Positions 1 to 9,195 of a stretch of 64,000 nt of DNA are shown piece by piece (within the stretch, counting starts at the first letter, position 1; every line of letters begins with the position of its first letter). A program made the position numbers and the translations under genes. The stretch is from positions 434,001 through 498,000 of the forward strand of contig NZ_LRFG02000001.1 of NCBI RefSeq assembly GCF_001641755.2, given 5' to 3'. A model generated the notes under the pieces. The model saw nothing but the letters and a program-made list of their open reading frames with translations. It made no database searches and was not told the origin of the DNA. The stretch is from Microbulbifer flavimaris (lineage in GTDB: Bacteria > Pseudomonadota > Gammaproteobacteria > Pseudomonadales > Cellvibrionaceae).

Positions 1-2
1 TG

Positions 3-1001
3 CCCCTGACTACCGCGCTGTTCGAGCTGAAAGGGCAGGGGATGACCAATGCCATCGTCACCGATCTGGATTTCTCCAACGTGACCACGGTCTGGTCCGG
101 TGTGATTGCCATGACACTGTTCCACGTGACCATCTACGGTGCCAACCAGATGATGGTGCAGCGCACCCTGGCGGCGAAGAACATCGGTGATGCCAAGAAG
201 TCGTTCATGATGATGGGCTACGGTGCCTTCTTCATCTACTTCCTGTTTATCTCCCTCGGTGTGTTGTTCTACTTTTTTTACCAGGGCAGGGAATTCGAGA
301 ACGGCAACACCATCATCCTGCAGTTTGCGGCGGAGTATGGTTTTCCTGGCTTGATGGGCCTGATTGCGGCGGCAGTGCTGGCAGCCAGCATGTCGAGCCT
401 CGACTCGGCGCTGAACTCCATGTCGACGGTTTCCACGCTGGATTTCTACAAGCGCTTTTTCCGCAAGGATGCGGACGATCGGCACTATCTGGTGGTGTCG
501 CGCCTGTTTACCATTTTCTGGGCGGCGCTGATCATCATTCCGGCGATGATGTTTGCCTCGAGCAGCGGCAGTATCCTCGAGATTTTGAGTAAACTCGGCT
601 CCTACTTCGTGGGTGCCAAGCTCAGTATGTTTGCCCTGGGCTTCTTCACCAAGAACACCACCGAACGCGGCCTACTGGTGGGCGTTGCGGTGGGCTTCGC
701 GGTGCTGATCTACGTGGCCAACTTTACCGACGTGGCCTGGCCCTGGTATGCCGCTATTGGTGGGGTGGTGAACATGGTGGTTTCCTATGTGGCCAGCCGC
801 GTCCTCGATGGCACCCAGGCGGAATACTCTGAGTACACCATCGCCGGCCAGAAGAAACTGTTCGCCGAGAGCGGCCGCGCGGAAAAAGAAGGCAACTGGT
901 ATGTACTGCCAGGGAGGGTCGACCGCCAGGCATACGGGTTGCTGGTGTTCTTCGCCCTTTCGGTCGCCTTCCTAGTGTTGTTTAACCAGGCCATTTCCTG
1001 A
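3..1001 (+). CDS. Sodium:solute symporter family protein, C-terminal part (5' end outside window)
   Basis: The reading frame is open from base 3, so the gene starts before the window; the ATG at 42 is internal. About 332 residues are visible with several hydrophobic segments, including one around residues 65-90 and one near the C-terminus. A small/serine-rich helix containing SSLDSALNSMSTV matches the conserved region of the SSS (solute:sodium symporter) family. Such proteins import sugars, amino acids, carboxylates or other small solutes with sodium across the inner membrane. The substrate cannot be told from this fragment. It lies just ahead of a SnoaL-fold protein and a TonB receptor, suggesting an uptake and catabolism locus that continues to the left. 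Confidence 0.85.
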   Translation, partial: PLTTALFELKGQGMTNAIVTDLDFSNVTTVWSGVIAMTLFHVTIYGANQMMVQRTLAAKNIGDAKKSFMMMGYGAFFIYFLFISLGVLFYFFYQGREFENGNTIILQFAAEYGFPGLMGLIAAAVLAASMSSLDSALNSMSTVSTLDFYKRFFRKDADDRHYLVVSRLFTIFWAALIIIPAMMFASSSGSILEILSKLGSYFVGAKLSMFALGFFTKNTTERGLLVGVAVGFAVLIYVANFTDVAWPWYAAIGGVVNMVVSYVASRVLDGTQAEYSEYTIAGQKKLFAESGRAEKEGNWYVLPGRVDRQAYGLLVFFALSVAFLVLFNQAIS

Positions 1002-1059
1002 AATTGATTTTGCGGGGGCACCCGGTGGTGTACCCGCTTTTGTGGAGTTCGTTCAAGCC

Positions 1060-2118
1060 ATGAAAGACTATTTTGACAATGCGCCCGCCAAGGGGCCCGA
1101 AGGCGACCTACGTGGATTCGACCCGGAATTCACCGACATCGTCGATTACATCCTGCGTATTACCTACCGTATCTGGGAGGGCAAGCAGGTTGGCCTGTGC
1201 CACGACTACTACTCGGAAGACTGCCCGGTATATACCCTGGGCGGTTATGTGGAGGGCGCCGAGGCAGTGATGCAGAACACCCTCAAGACCCTGTCTGGTT
1301 ACCCGGATCGCACTTTGCACGCGGACAACATCATCTGGGGTGGCGACGATGAGACCGGGTACCACTCCTCGCACCTGATCTGCTCTAACATGACCAATTT
1401 GGGACCGAACGAATTCGGCCCGGCCACTGGCAAGCGGGTGCAAATCCAGGTGATCGCGCACTGCGTGTGCAAAGGCAACAAGATTGTCGAGGAGTGGTTG
1501 GTGCGCGATAACTATTCACTGGCTGAACAGCTGGGCTACGAGCCATTGGAAGTGGCCAGCGAACTGGCGCAGAAGCCGCTGGACCCATCCGGTAAGTTTG
1601 CCAAGTGGCTGGTCAGCGAGCACAAGCGCGTTTCCGCTAGCGGCCGCGAGCGTGTGGCCTATCCGTCCGTGGCGGAGGACCGCGCCGCCTTCATCGAGAC
1701 TGCGCTGCACAATATCTGGAATGCGCGCATGCTCGGTGACTGCAATCTCGTGTATGCGGAGAATGCTCGCCTGCACGCCTCGGCCCGCGATGACCTCGAG
1801 GGCGTGACCAATATCTCCCGTTTCTACATGGAAATCCTCGGTGCCATGCCGGATGCGAAGATTTCTGCGGATTACAGTTGTGTGAATTCCATGAACGACA
1901 GCGACCCGCACGCGGCGGTGCGATGGGTGATCGCCGGCCACCACACCGGCAACGGCCGCTGGGGCGAGGCAACTGGTACGCCGCTGGTGATCCTGGGAGA
2001 GAGCCACTATCGCTTCGAGGATGGCAAGGTGGTCGAGGAGTGGCTGGTATTCGACGAGCTTGCAGTCCTGACCCAGGTGCAGCGCGCGCGCTTGGCGCAG
2101 GCGGCAAGCCAGGAATAA
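1060..2118 (+). CDS. Tandem SnoaL-like (NTF2-fold) protein
   Basis: A 352-residue soluble protein with two copies of a SnoaL/NTF2-like fold. Copy one covers about residues 25-165 and copy two about 210-340. Both halves end in the same kind of strand (KIVEEWLVRDNY and KVVEEWLVFDEL), which shows the internal duplication. SnoaL-type domains act as polyketide cyclases, dehydratases or isomerases, or just bind small ligands, so the reaction is unknown. I chose the ATG at 1060 because GGAG lies at 1044-1047; an in-frame GTG at 1042 would add six residues. It follows the symporter by about 60 bases and probably shares its transcript. No signal peptide is seen, so it should be cytoplasmic. Confidence 0.75.
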   Translation: MKDYFDNAPAKGPEGDLRGFDPEFTDIVDYILRITYRIWEGKQVGLCHDYYSEDCPVYTLGGYVEGAEAVMQNTLKTLSGYPDRTLHADNIIWGGDDETGYHSSHLICSNMTNLGPNEFGPATGKRVQIQVIAHCVCKGNKIVEEWLVRDNYSLAEQLGYEPLEVASELAQKPLDPSGKFAKWLVSEHKRVSASGRERVAYPSVAEDRAAFIETALHNIWNARMLGDCNLVYAENARLHASARDDLEGVTNISRFYMEILGAMPDAKISADYSCVNSMNDSDPHAAVRWVIAGHHTGNGRWGEATGTPLVILGESHYRFEDGKVVEEWLVFDELAVLTQVQRARLAQAASQE

Positions 2119-2241
2119 CACCTGGACCCCCTTGCGGTGGATGGGGTGTCCGCGTGCCGCAGGCAGGGAGCCAGCGGCGCAGATCGGTCGGCAGGTCGTC
2201 AGGATGGGGCCGGACTGGCAGGTCGTCTTCTGCAAAAAGTT

Positions 2242-2270
2242 TTGATTACTTTTTGCATTCGAAGTACAAG
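2242..2270 (+). promoter_or_regulatory. Promoter-like element upstream of first TonB receptor
   Basis: TTGATT (2242-2247), a 17-base gap and TACAAG (2265-2270) fit a sigma-70 promoter. Bases 2250-2269 match 18 of 20 positions of 17157-17176, which sits in the same place ahead of the second TonB receptor. The conserved block covers the spacer and the -10 box, so it may also hold a regulator site. Confidence 0.5.
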
Positions 2271-2388
2271 GTGCATGGAAATATGGTGGTGATATATTGC
2301 ACAGCCTCTGAATTCCACGCGACGCAGGATGGGTTGCGCTTTGCACGTTGGAGTAGATCGTGTCTTTGATAATAAAGAGAGCAAAGCT

Positions 2389-4875
2389 ATGTACAACGAT
2401 AACAACCGCGTCTTTCGCCGCAATGTGCTGGCGGCGTCTATCGTGGCGACCGCTGCCGGCAGCCCGGTGGCTTTCGCGCAGGACCAGGAACAGAGCCGCA
2501 CCGTCGAGGAGGTGATTGTCACCGCGACCAAGCGAGAAACCAGCTTGCAGGACACGCCGGTGGCAGTGACTGCGGTGTCTGGCGAAATGCTCACCGAACT
2601 GGGTATCCAGAGCAGTATTGACCTGGTCAAAGTGGCGCCGGGTCTGAAGGTGTCCTGGCAGGGCCCCTGGCCCAGCTTCAAGATGCGCGGCGGCGGTGTG
2701 GCCGGCCTGAACGGCCCAGCAGTTCCCTTATACACCAATGGTCTGGCCGGTGGCACCAGCTGGGCTGGCTGGCTGGATGTGGAGCGCGTGGAGGTGATGC
2801 GCGGCCCGCAGGGCACCCTGTACGGCGCCAACACCCTGGGCGGCCTAGTGAACATCATCCATAAGAAGCCCGATACCGAGGCCTTTGACTACGGTGTCAC
2901 GGTAACCGCCGGTGATTACAACCTGCTGAAGCAGGAGGGTTTTGTAAACCTGCCGCTGTCCGACAAGCTGGCCGTGCGCCTGACTGCCAGCAACACCGAC
3001 CAGGATCCGCTGATTGAGAACAAGGGCAACCCGGAAGGCGGCCTGCGCGACGAAAACAACAACTATGTACGCGCTCAGCTGTTCTTTGCGCCCACCGACA
3101 CTGTGGACATGAACCTGTCATACAGCAAGTGGCATAACGACTCCATGGGTAACGCCAACTACGGCTACCACTACGTGGGCATCCCCATCAATTCCGACAC
3201 CGGCCGTGCGTCACCCTTCGGTGATGTGCTGGATCCGCGTAAGGGTACGATAGCGGGCAATGAGGCTGCTGGTGGGCGCACCTACCACAACGGCAACCCA
3301 GCCACCAACCCCACTGGCTATTATGAAGTGGATGGTGATTTCGAGAACACCTGGCAGAACGACACCGAGACACTGGAGTTCGAACTGAACTGGGACGTCG
3401 GCTTCGCTGACCTGACCCTGCGTGCGCGCCACAGTGAAACCGAGAACCTGAATGTCTGGGATGTGGACCAGAGTGACGCAATCGATCCCGCCCTCTGGGA
3501 CCCGCGCACCTTCGCCGACTCCGGCTGGGTCAGCGGTCGCCGCTGGACTGGTGTGATCGACGGTAACACCGGCGTGAGCGAAGGTGATCAGGTGGATGTG
3601 GTGCTGAACTCCAATTCCGACGGTGCTTTCCGCTGGGGTCTGGGTTTCTACTGGGCTGACGCTTCTGATCCGGATAAAAACAACGGTACATACGTCTGGG
3701 CCTATAACGACGCCAATGACATGAGCGCCAACTACGTGCCCTCGTGGACCTACTGGGACTTCTACGGCAGCAAGTCGCGCGCCATATACGCCAATGCGGA
3801 ATACGATCTCACCGAGGATCTGACCGTCTCTGCCGGTGTTCGCCGCCAGGAAGACTCCGGTTTTGGTTACCGCAATTACAGCGCCGACCCCGACTGGTGC
3901 TGGTGCTACTACGCCCCGGCCTCCTACGTGAAGCCGGTTTCCGGCTACACCGATGCCAGTTACTACACAGAAACGGCGGAGTGGTCCCGCAACGAGTACA
4001 ACGACGTCGGCCACACCGACTACAAGCTGGCGTTCAACTACGTCCTGAATGATGAAATCAACTTTTACGGCAGCTTCTCCACCGGTTACATTCCCGGCGG
4101 TGCCTCGGGTACCCAGATCCTGGACCCCAATGAACTGGATGCCTTCGAGTTTGGTATGAAGTCAGACCTTCTCGACAGCCTGCGCCTGAACATGGCGCTG
4201 TATCACAGTGAGTACACCGGGCTTTCCTACACCGTGTACGAGCAGACGGCAAACACGATTCTGTCTCGCCAGGAGTCCGGCGGTAGCCTGACTTCCCAGG
4301 GCCTGGAGGTGGAATTGCTGTGGCTGCCCACCGATGCACTGAGCATCAATGCGGGCCTGGTGTTGGATGACACCACCCTGGACGAGTATGCCCTGACCGA
4401 GTCGCGCTTTTTTGAGGGGCCCTACAATGAGGAGGGTGGTTACTACCCGGTCAGGGTCGGCCGCAGCGGCTGGTTCGCCGACGGTGACACCGATCGCCCG
4501 GTTGCGCCCCCGACCTATATCCTGGACGGAAAAGAGGCCGCTTTCTCGCCGGGTTACATCGTGAACCTTGATGTGGCTTACATGGTGGACCTCGGCGATA
4601 TGGGTACCCTTACTCCGGGTATCACCCTGTACCATCAGGCTGACTACAAGACCATGAACGAGGACTTCCCGTTCAGCCGCCAGGACGGTTACACGACCGT
4701 CGACCTGCGCGCCACCTGGGAGACGCCGGTTGAAAACCTGGCTGTGAAGGCCTATGTCAATAACGCCACCGATGAGTTGTACAAGGTTTCGCAGAACGTG
4801 TTCAGCAACGGTCGCATCATGGCAGACTATGGTCGCCAGCGCACCGCAGGAATCCGTGTAGGCTACAACTTCTAA
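2389..4875 (+). CDS. TonB-dependent outer-membrane receptor
   Basis: An 828-residue protein. It has an N-terminal signal peptide (VLAASIVATAAGSPVAFAQ), a TonB-box-like segment VEEVIVTATKRE, a plug domain (about residues 45-165, with RVEVMRGPQGTLYG and the following GGLVNI), and a long beta-barrel ending in the aromatic residue typical of outer-membrane proteins (VGYNF). It imports a substrate across the outer membrane using TonB energy; the VTATKRE type is common for carbohydrate, terpenoid or aromatic uptake in marine gammaproteobacteria and need not be an iron receptor. The ATG at 2389 was chosen because the signal peptide starts there and AAGAGAG lies just upstream. A terminator follows at 4915. 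The substrate is unknown. Confidence 0.93.
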   Translation: MYNDNNRVFRRNVLAASIVATAAGSPVAFAQDQEQSRTVEEVIVTATKRETSLQDTPVAVTAVSGEMLTELGIQSSIDLVKVAPGLKVSWQGPWPSFKMRGGGVAGLNGPAVPLYTNGLAGGTSWAGWLDVERVEVMRGPQGTLYGANTLGGLVNIIHKKPDTEAFDYGVTVTAGDYNLLKQEGFVNLPLSDKLAVRLTASNTDQDPLIENKGNPEGGLRDENNNYVRAQLFFAPTDTVDMNLSYSKWHNDSMGNANYGYHYVGIPINSDTGRASPFGDVLDPRKGTIAGNEAAGGRTYHNGNPATNPTGYYEVDGDFENTWQNDTETLEFELNWDVGFADLTLRARHSETENLNVWDVDQSDAIDPALWDPRTFADSGWVSGRRWTGVIDGNTGVSEGDQVDVVLNSNSDGAFRWGLGFYWADASDPDKNNGTYVWAYNDANDMSANYVPSWTYWDFYGSKSRAIYANAEYDLTEDLTVSAGVRRQEDSGFGYRNYSADPDWCWCYYAPASYVKPVSGYTDASYYTETAEWSRNEYNDVGHTDYKLAFNYVLNDEINFYGSFSTGYIPGGASGTQILDPNELDAFEFGMKSDLLDSLRLNMALYHSEYTGLSYTVYEQTANTILSRQESGGSLTSQGLEVELLWLPTDALSINAGLVLDDTTLDEYALTESRFFEGPYNEEGGYYPVRVGRSGWFADGDTDRPVAPPTYILDGKEAAFSPGYIVNLDVAYMVDLGDMGTLTPGITLYHQADYKTMNEDFPFSRQDGYTTVDLRATWETPVENLAVKAYVNNATDELYKVSQNVFSNGRIMADYGRQRTAGIRVGYNF

Positions 4876-4914
4876 GGGGGCTTTCCCTCTCGGCCAGGGA
4901 TGGCTGTTAAATTG

Positions 4915-4945
4915 AAAAGCCACGTCACTATGCGTGGCTTTTTTC
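4915..4945 (+). terminator. Rho-independent terminator after TonB receptor
   Basis: AAAAGCCACG and CGTGGCTTTT form a 10-bp stem around an 8-base loop, followed by a T run. It separates the receptor gene from the sulfotransferase gene, which must then have its own promoter or depend on readthrough. Confidence 0.85.
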
Positions 4946-4991
4946 TTGGCCCTTTCCCGACTCACTTGTTGGCGCACAACGTTCGATCACC

Positions 4992-6857
4992 ATGCAATTT
5001 CAAGATTTACTGAAATCCGGACTTTCATTCTACCGCCAGGGCCAACAGGCTGAGGCTGAGCAAAAATTCCGCGCGGTTCTGGCGCAGGATCCCAGTCACG
5101 TGGCGGCACTCAACCTGCTGGGGATGCTGTGCGTGAACAGCGGCCGGGCGGAAGAGGCGGTTACGCACATATCCAGGGCGCTGGAAGTCCGGCCGCAGGA
5201 TCATCAGGCGCTTAGTAATCTCGGCCTCGCCTATCGCAAAAGCGGGCAGCTCGAGCAAGCGGAGAAAAGCCTTCGCAGTGCGTTAAATATCAATGCGGAA
5301 AATCCGCCAGCATGGAACAACCTAGGCAGCGTGTTCAAGGACACAGGCCGATTCCAGGAGGCGATCAAGTGCTTTGAACAAGCATTAAAAAGAAACCCCA
5401 ATTTCCCACTCTGCTGGAGCAACCTGGCGCACGCATTCACCGAGCTGGATCGATTGGAAGATGCTAAGCGGGCCGCAGAGCGCGCACTGCAGCTCGATCC
5501 TGCCTTGGCAGAGGCGCACTACAATCGCGGCGAAATCTGCCGTCGGGCATCGCAATATAGCGAGGCCGCCAAGGCCTACGGAACCGCCTTGCAATACAAC
5601 CCTGACTTTTACGAAGCTCTGCTCGGTCTGGCCACCGCACAACGGGAGGTAGAGGACACGCAGGCGGCCCTGGACACCCTGCAGCACCTGCTACAACGCA
5701 AGCCCGACCACGCCCAGGCCCATTGCAGTCTGGGGGTCATTTATGAACAGGCCGGCGACAAGCCTCGCGCTGTGGAATGCTTCAAAGAGGCTATCCGGCT
5801 GGCTCCCGACGTCATTACGCCCCACTATCACTTGGCGCAAATGAAGGGTCGCACCAGCACGCCAGAGGAGTTGACGCACATGGAGCAGCTGCGTTCCCGG
5901 CCGGGTATTGAAGACGATGAGGCCGATGCTGCGTATCTGTATTTTGGCCTGGCGGAAGCCTACGATAAAAATGGCAAAGTCGATAAAGCCTTTGCCGCGT
6001 GGGATAAGGCCAACAACTTCCGGGCCAGGCGGTTTCCCTACGATGAACAAAAGAGAACGGCAGACAAAGATGCACTCCTGGCGAGCGCCAGACGATTCAA
6101 AACACTGGCGGATACCTTCGTCGTCCCGGGAGTCTCTCCCCATATGCTCTTTGTCATCGGCATGCCCCGCTCGGGTACTTCCCTGACCGATCAGATACTA
6201 GCATCGCATTCTGCAATTGGTAGCCTGGGCGAGGTGAGCCTGGCTTACGACATGACAAACCGGGTCAAAGAGCTCACCGGGACCGCCTATCCGGCAGGGA
6301 TGGGCCAATTGACTGAACAACAGCTGGCGCAGCTCGCCGGCGAATATCGACAACGCATTCCGCGCAAATTGGCAAGTTCGTGCATTGTGCTGGATAAAAC
6401 GCCGATGAATTACCAGTGTCTCGGATTGCTCGCGGAAGCTTTTCCCGATGCCCAGTTCATTCATTGTAAGCGCAATCCCATTGACAACTGTTTCTCGATA
6501 TTCAAGCTGCCCTTTGCTCACAACCAGGAATACTCCCACAGCCTGGCGGCGCTGGCGCATCACTACCGGCTGTATGAAGACATGATGGGCTGCTGGAGAG
6601 ATCTTTATCCCGACCGGATCCTCGATGTCCGCTATGAGGACACCGTTGCCGACTTGGAGTCGCAGGCACGACGCATGGCGGCCTTTATTGGTATCGACTT
6701 TGAGCAGGACATGCTGTCTTTCTATGAGGCGAAACGGCAGGTCCGCACACCCAGTGCCAGCCAGGTGCGTCAACCTATCTACAAGAGTGCAGTCGGAGCC
6801 TGGCGTCCCTATCAGAAACACTTGCAGACACTGATTGATGCACTGGGCGAAAAATAG
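4992..6857 (+). CDS. TPR-repeat sulfotransferase family protein
   Basis: A 621-residue protein. Residues 1 to about 300 are tandem tetratricopeptide repeats (pattern ALNLLGMLCVNSGRAEEAV, repeated about every 34 residues). From about residue 385 a sulfotransferase domain begins with the phosphosulfate-binding loop VIGMPRSGTSLTDQIL and continues to the 3'-phosphate-binding segment KRNPIDNCFSIF. The family transfers sulfate from PAPS to a protein, glycan or small molecule, and the TPRs would bind a partner. No signal peptide is visible. It lies 116 bases after the TonB receptor, behind a terminator. A related gene stands next to the second TonB receptor (15084-16964). The acceptor is unknown. 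Confidence 0.9.
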   Translation: MQFQDLLKSGLSFYRQGQQAEAEQKFRAVLAQDPSHVAALNLLGMLCVNSGRAEEAVTHISRALEVRPQDHQALSNLGLAYRKSGQLEQAEKSLRSALNINAENPPAWNNLGSVFKDTGRFQEAIKCFEQALKRNPNFPLCWSNLAHAFTELDRLEDAKRAAERALQLDPALAEAHYNRGEICRRASQYSEAAKAYGTALQYNPDFYEALLGLATAQREVEDTQAALDTLQHLLQRKPDHAQAHCSLGVIYEQAGDKPRAVECFKEAIRLAPDVITPHYHLAQMKGRTSTPEELTHMEQLRSRPGIEDDEADAAYLYFGLAEAYDKNGKVDKAFAAWDKANNFRARRFPYDEQKRTADKDALLASARRFKTLADTFVVPGVSPHMLFVIGMPRSGTSLTDQILASHSAIGSLGEVSLAYDMTNRVKELTGTAYPAGMGQLTEQQLAQLAGEYRQRIPRKLASSCIVLDKTPMNYQCLGLLAEAFPDAQFIHCKRNPIDNCFSIFKLPFAHNQEYSHSLAALAHHYRLYEDMMGCWRDLYPDRILDVRYEDTVADLESQARRMAAFIGIDFEQDMLSFYEAKRQVRTPSASQVRQPIYKSAVGAWRPYQKHLQTLIDALGEK

Positions 6858-6900
6858 CTTCGGACGCCTGGTCCGTGGCGATCTATTGGCTTCGCGGTCC

Positions 6901-6940
6901 AGTTCGGTCTTGCCGGCGTGAGCCAAACCTGAACCGAACT
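6901..6940. repeat. Inverted repeat between convergent genes
   Basis: AGTTCGGT (6901-6908) and ACCGAACT (6933-6940) are perfect inverted arms 24 bases apart. They lie between the ends of the convergent sulfotransferase and LysR genes. This could be a weak bidirectional terminator, but there is no clear T run. Confidence 0.4.
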
Positions 6941-6948
6941 TGCTGATA

Positions 6949-7818
6949 TCAGGACGCCTTCAGGCCGCTCTGCAAGTGTTCCGCCAGGCGCACCGCCGCC
7001 TGAGAAGGGCGCCGGCTCTTAAAGTGGAGCCCGATAGCGATTTCACCGAGCTTGGGCAGGTTGCGCGAGGGGCGGAGTACACGCAATGATTCCGGCACGG
7101 TACTACGAGTGAGGGCAGTGATGCCGAGTCCCGCCTCGAGTGCTGATTGAATGCCACTCAGATCAGGTATCGTAAAGATGTTTCTTGACTCAATCCCGGC
7201 TGATTTCAGTACCGACTCCGCGCGTTTCCGGTAAACGCAGCCTTTGGGGGCGAGAACCAGCGGCAAAGGCTTGAGCAGCTGGGCTGAATGCTTGTGGCTC
7301 GCCACCCAGACGAGGTCATCCTTGATCACTAGTTTACCGTCGGTCTCCTGCGATTCTTCCTGTAGCGCCAAAATAAGGTCAAAGCTGTCACGACGTCCTT
7401 TAGCGAGCAGGTTACGGCTGAGGTCACTGGTGATCTCCAGTGACACATCTGGATAGCTTTGGGAAAAATTCCCGATAATTCGCGGTAGCAGTGCGCTGGC
7501 GAACTCACTGGGGATGCCAAGGTGCAATTTCCCGGTGACAGAGTTACCGCTGAATTCGAAGACCAGCTCATCATTCAGGGCGAGTATCTTCCGGGCCTGC
7601 TCAAAAACCCGTAATCCGCTTTCGGTCAGGTTGAGGCTTCGTCCGGAACGCAGGAGCAACTGTCGTCCAAGTCTTTCCTCCAGTTCCTTCACCTGGCGGC
7701 TGATGGCTGGTTGGGTGCGCGCAAGCAGCTCAGCAGCCTGACTGAAGCTTCCACTATCGACTACGGTGACAAGCGTCCTCAGCCACTCTGTCGGAATATT
7801 CTTGTGAGATAGTTGCAT
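6949..7818 (-). CDS. LysR family transcriptional regulator (probable regulator of the glycine operon)
   Basis: A 289-residue LysR protein. The winged helix-turn-helix is at about residues 8-66 (FSQAAELLARTQPAISRQVKELEERLG) and is followed by a periplasmic-binding-like effector domain. It is transcribed away from glyA, with 94 bases between the starts, which is the classical layout for a LysR protein that controls its divergent neighbour. It does not look like E. coli GcvA in its N-terminal sequence. The effector is therefore unknown, though glycine, serine or a methylated glycine is a fair guess from context. Confidence 0.88.
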   Translation of the reverse strand: MQLSHKNIPTEWLRTLVTVVDSGSFSQAAELLARTQPAISRQVKELEERLGRQLLLRSGRSLNLTESGLRVFEQARKILALNDELVFEFSGNSVTGKLHLGIPSEFASALLPRIIGNFSQSYPDVSLEITSDLSRNLLAKGRRDSFDLILALQEESQETDGKLVIKDDLVWVASHKHSAQLLKPLPLVLAPKGCVYRKRAESVLKSAGIESRNIFTIPDLSGIQSALEAGLGITALTRSTVPESLRVLRPSRNLPKLGEIAIGLHFKSRRPSQAAVRLAEHLQSGLKAS

Positions 7819-7862
7819 AAGAAAATGTTATATAAATATTAAAACTATAAACTTAAAAAATT

Positions 7863-7878
7863 CTATCAGTGCGGATAG
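7863..7878. promoter_or_regulatory. Candidate operator in the LysR/glyA intergenic region
   Basis: CTATC, six bases and GATAG form a perfect inverted repeat in the 94-base divergent region. A second imperfect dyad, TTATA/TATAA with 13 bases between, lies at 7828-7850 in an AT-rich stretch. Either could bind the LysR protein. The spacing is not the textbook T-N11-A, so this is tentative. Confidence 0.35.
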
Positions 7879-7912
7879 CATCGCTCAATAAATAATAATC
7901 AAGGAGCGGTAA

Positions 7913-9193
7913 ATGGATCCCGTTGAGACTTTTCTAAAGACAACTGACTCAGAAATATTTCAGGCGATTGAGGCTGAGCGCGAGCGTCAGGAAGCGCATA
8001 TCGAGCTGATAGCTTCAGAGAACTACGCCAGTAAAGCCGTAATGGCTGCACAGGGATCGGTCCTTACCAACAAATATGCGGAGGGATATCCGGGCAAGCG
8101 CTATTACGGTGGCTGTGAGCATGTTGATGTGGTCGAGAGCTTGGCCATTGATCGGGCGAGAGCACTATTCAATGCTGAGTATGCCAATGTCCAACCTCAT
8201 TCTGGTTCCCAGGCCAATGCGGCGGTCTACATGGCCCTGCTCAAGCCTGGTGATACTTTTCTGGGCTTGTCTCTCGATCATGGTGGCCATCTAACCCATG
8301 GGGCGAAACCCAATTTCTCCGGCCGGATCTACAACGCCGTCCAGTATGGACTAAACGAACAAACGGGAGAGGTGGATTACGGCGAGGTTGAGCGGCTGGC
8401 GCTGGAGCACCAGCCCAAAATGATCGTGGCTGGCTTCTCTGCCTATTCACAGGTGATGGACTGGGCTCGTTTCAGGCAGATTGCTGACAGGGTGGGAGCC
8501 TACCTCTTCGTGGACATGGCTCATGTGGCTGGCCTGGTTGCAGCGGGGCTGTACCCCAACCCTGTACCGATTGCAGATGTGGTGACGACCACTACGCATA
8601 AGACCCTTCGCGGTCCACGCGGTGGGCTGATTCTGTCCCGCGATGCAGAAGGATTGGGCAAGAAGTTCAACTCATTGATCTTTCCGGGTATTCAGGGCGG
8701 TCCGCTTACGCAGGTGATTGCCGCCAAGGCAGTTGCGTTTCGCGAAGCCCTGTCTCCTGATTTCTCGGCTTATCAGCAGCGAGTCATCGCCAATGCCAAA
8801 GCAATGGCATCGGTATTGATGGCCCGCGGTTTTGACATCGTCTCCGGCGGCACGGAAAACCATCTGATGTTGATCGATCTGAGTAAACGTGGCTTTACCG
8901 GAAAGGCAGCTGATGCGGCGCTTGGTGCCGCTAATATCACGGTCAACAAGAACACTGTTCCCAATGATCCTCAGTCCCCGTTCGTGACCAGTGGTGTCCG
9001 CATCGGGACTCCGGCAATCACGAGTCGAGGCATGGGTACCGCTGAAGCTGAACTGTTGGCCACCTGGATATGTGACATCCTCGAAAATCTTGACGAATCC
9101 GAGAAGCTGCAAGCCGAGCAGGATCGGATTCGCGTGGCAGTGAAAGCGCTGTGTGCGCGTTTCCCGGTTTACGGTTCTTGTGGCGAGGCCTGA
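7913..9193 (+). CDS. glyA: Serine hydroxymethyltransferase
   Basis: A 426-residue PLP enzyme that interconverts glycine plus 5,10-methylene-THF with serine. Full-length GlyA features are present: the N-terminal [12 protein letters not shown] segment, the [13 protein letters not shown] motif, and the PLP lysine K230 in [15 protein letters not shown] strong ribosome site (AAGGAG) lies eight bases before the ATG. It is the first gene of the glyA-sdaA-gcvT-gcvH-gcvP operon. Here it probably makes serine, using the methylene-THF that the glycine cleavage system produces. A housekeeping glyA copy elsewhere in the genome would be expected. Confidence 0.97.
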   Translation: MDPVETFLKTTDSEIFQAIEAERERQEAHIELIASENYASKAVMAAQGSVLTNKYAEGYPGKRYYGGCEHVDVVESLAIDRARALFNAEYANVQPHSGSQANAAVYMALLKPGDTFLGLSLDHGGHLTHGAKPNFSGRIYNAVQYGLNEQTGEVDYGEVERLALEHQPKMIVAGFSAYSQVMDWARFRQIADRVGAYLFVDMAHVAGLVAAGLYPNPVPIADVVTTTTHKTLRGPRGGLILSRDAEGLGKKFNSLIFPGIQGGPLTQVIAAKAVAFREALSPDFSAYQQRVIANAKAMASVLMARGFDIVSGGTENHLMLIDLSKRGFTGKAADAALGAANITVNKNTVPNDPQSPFVTSGVRIGTPAITSRGMGTAEAELLATWICDILENLDESEKLQAEQDRIRVAVKALCARFPVYGSCGEA

Positions 9194-9195
9194 AT

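Noticed and set aside
7819-7912. Glycine riboswitch ahead of glyA
   Set aside because: The leader is only 94 bases, AT-rich and without the paired aptamer motifs. Control by the divergent LysR is more likely.
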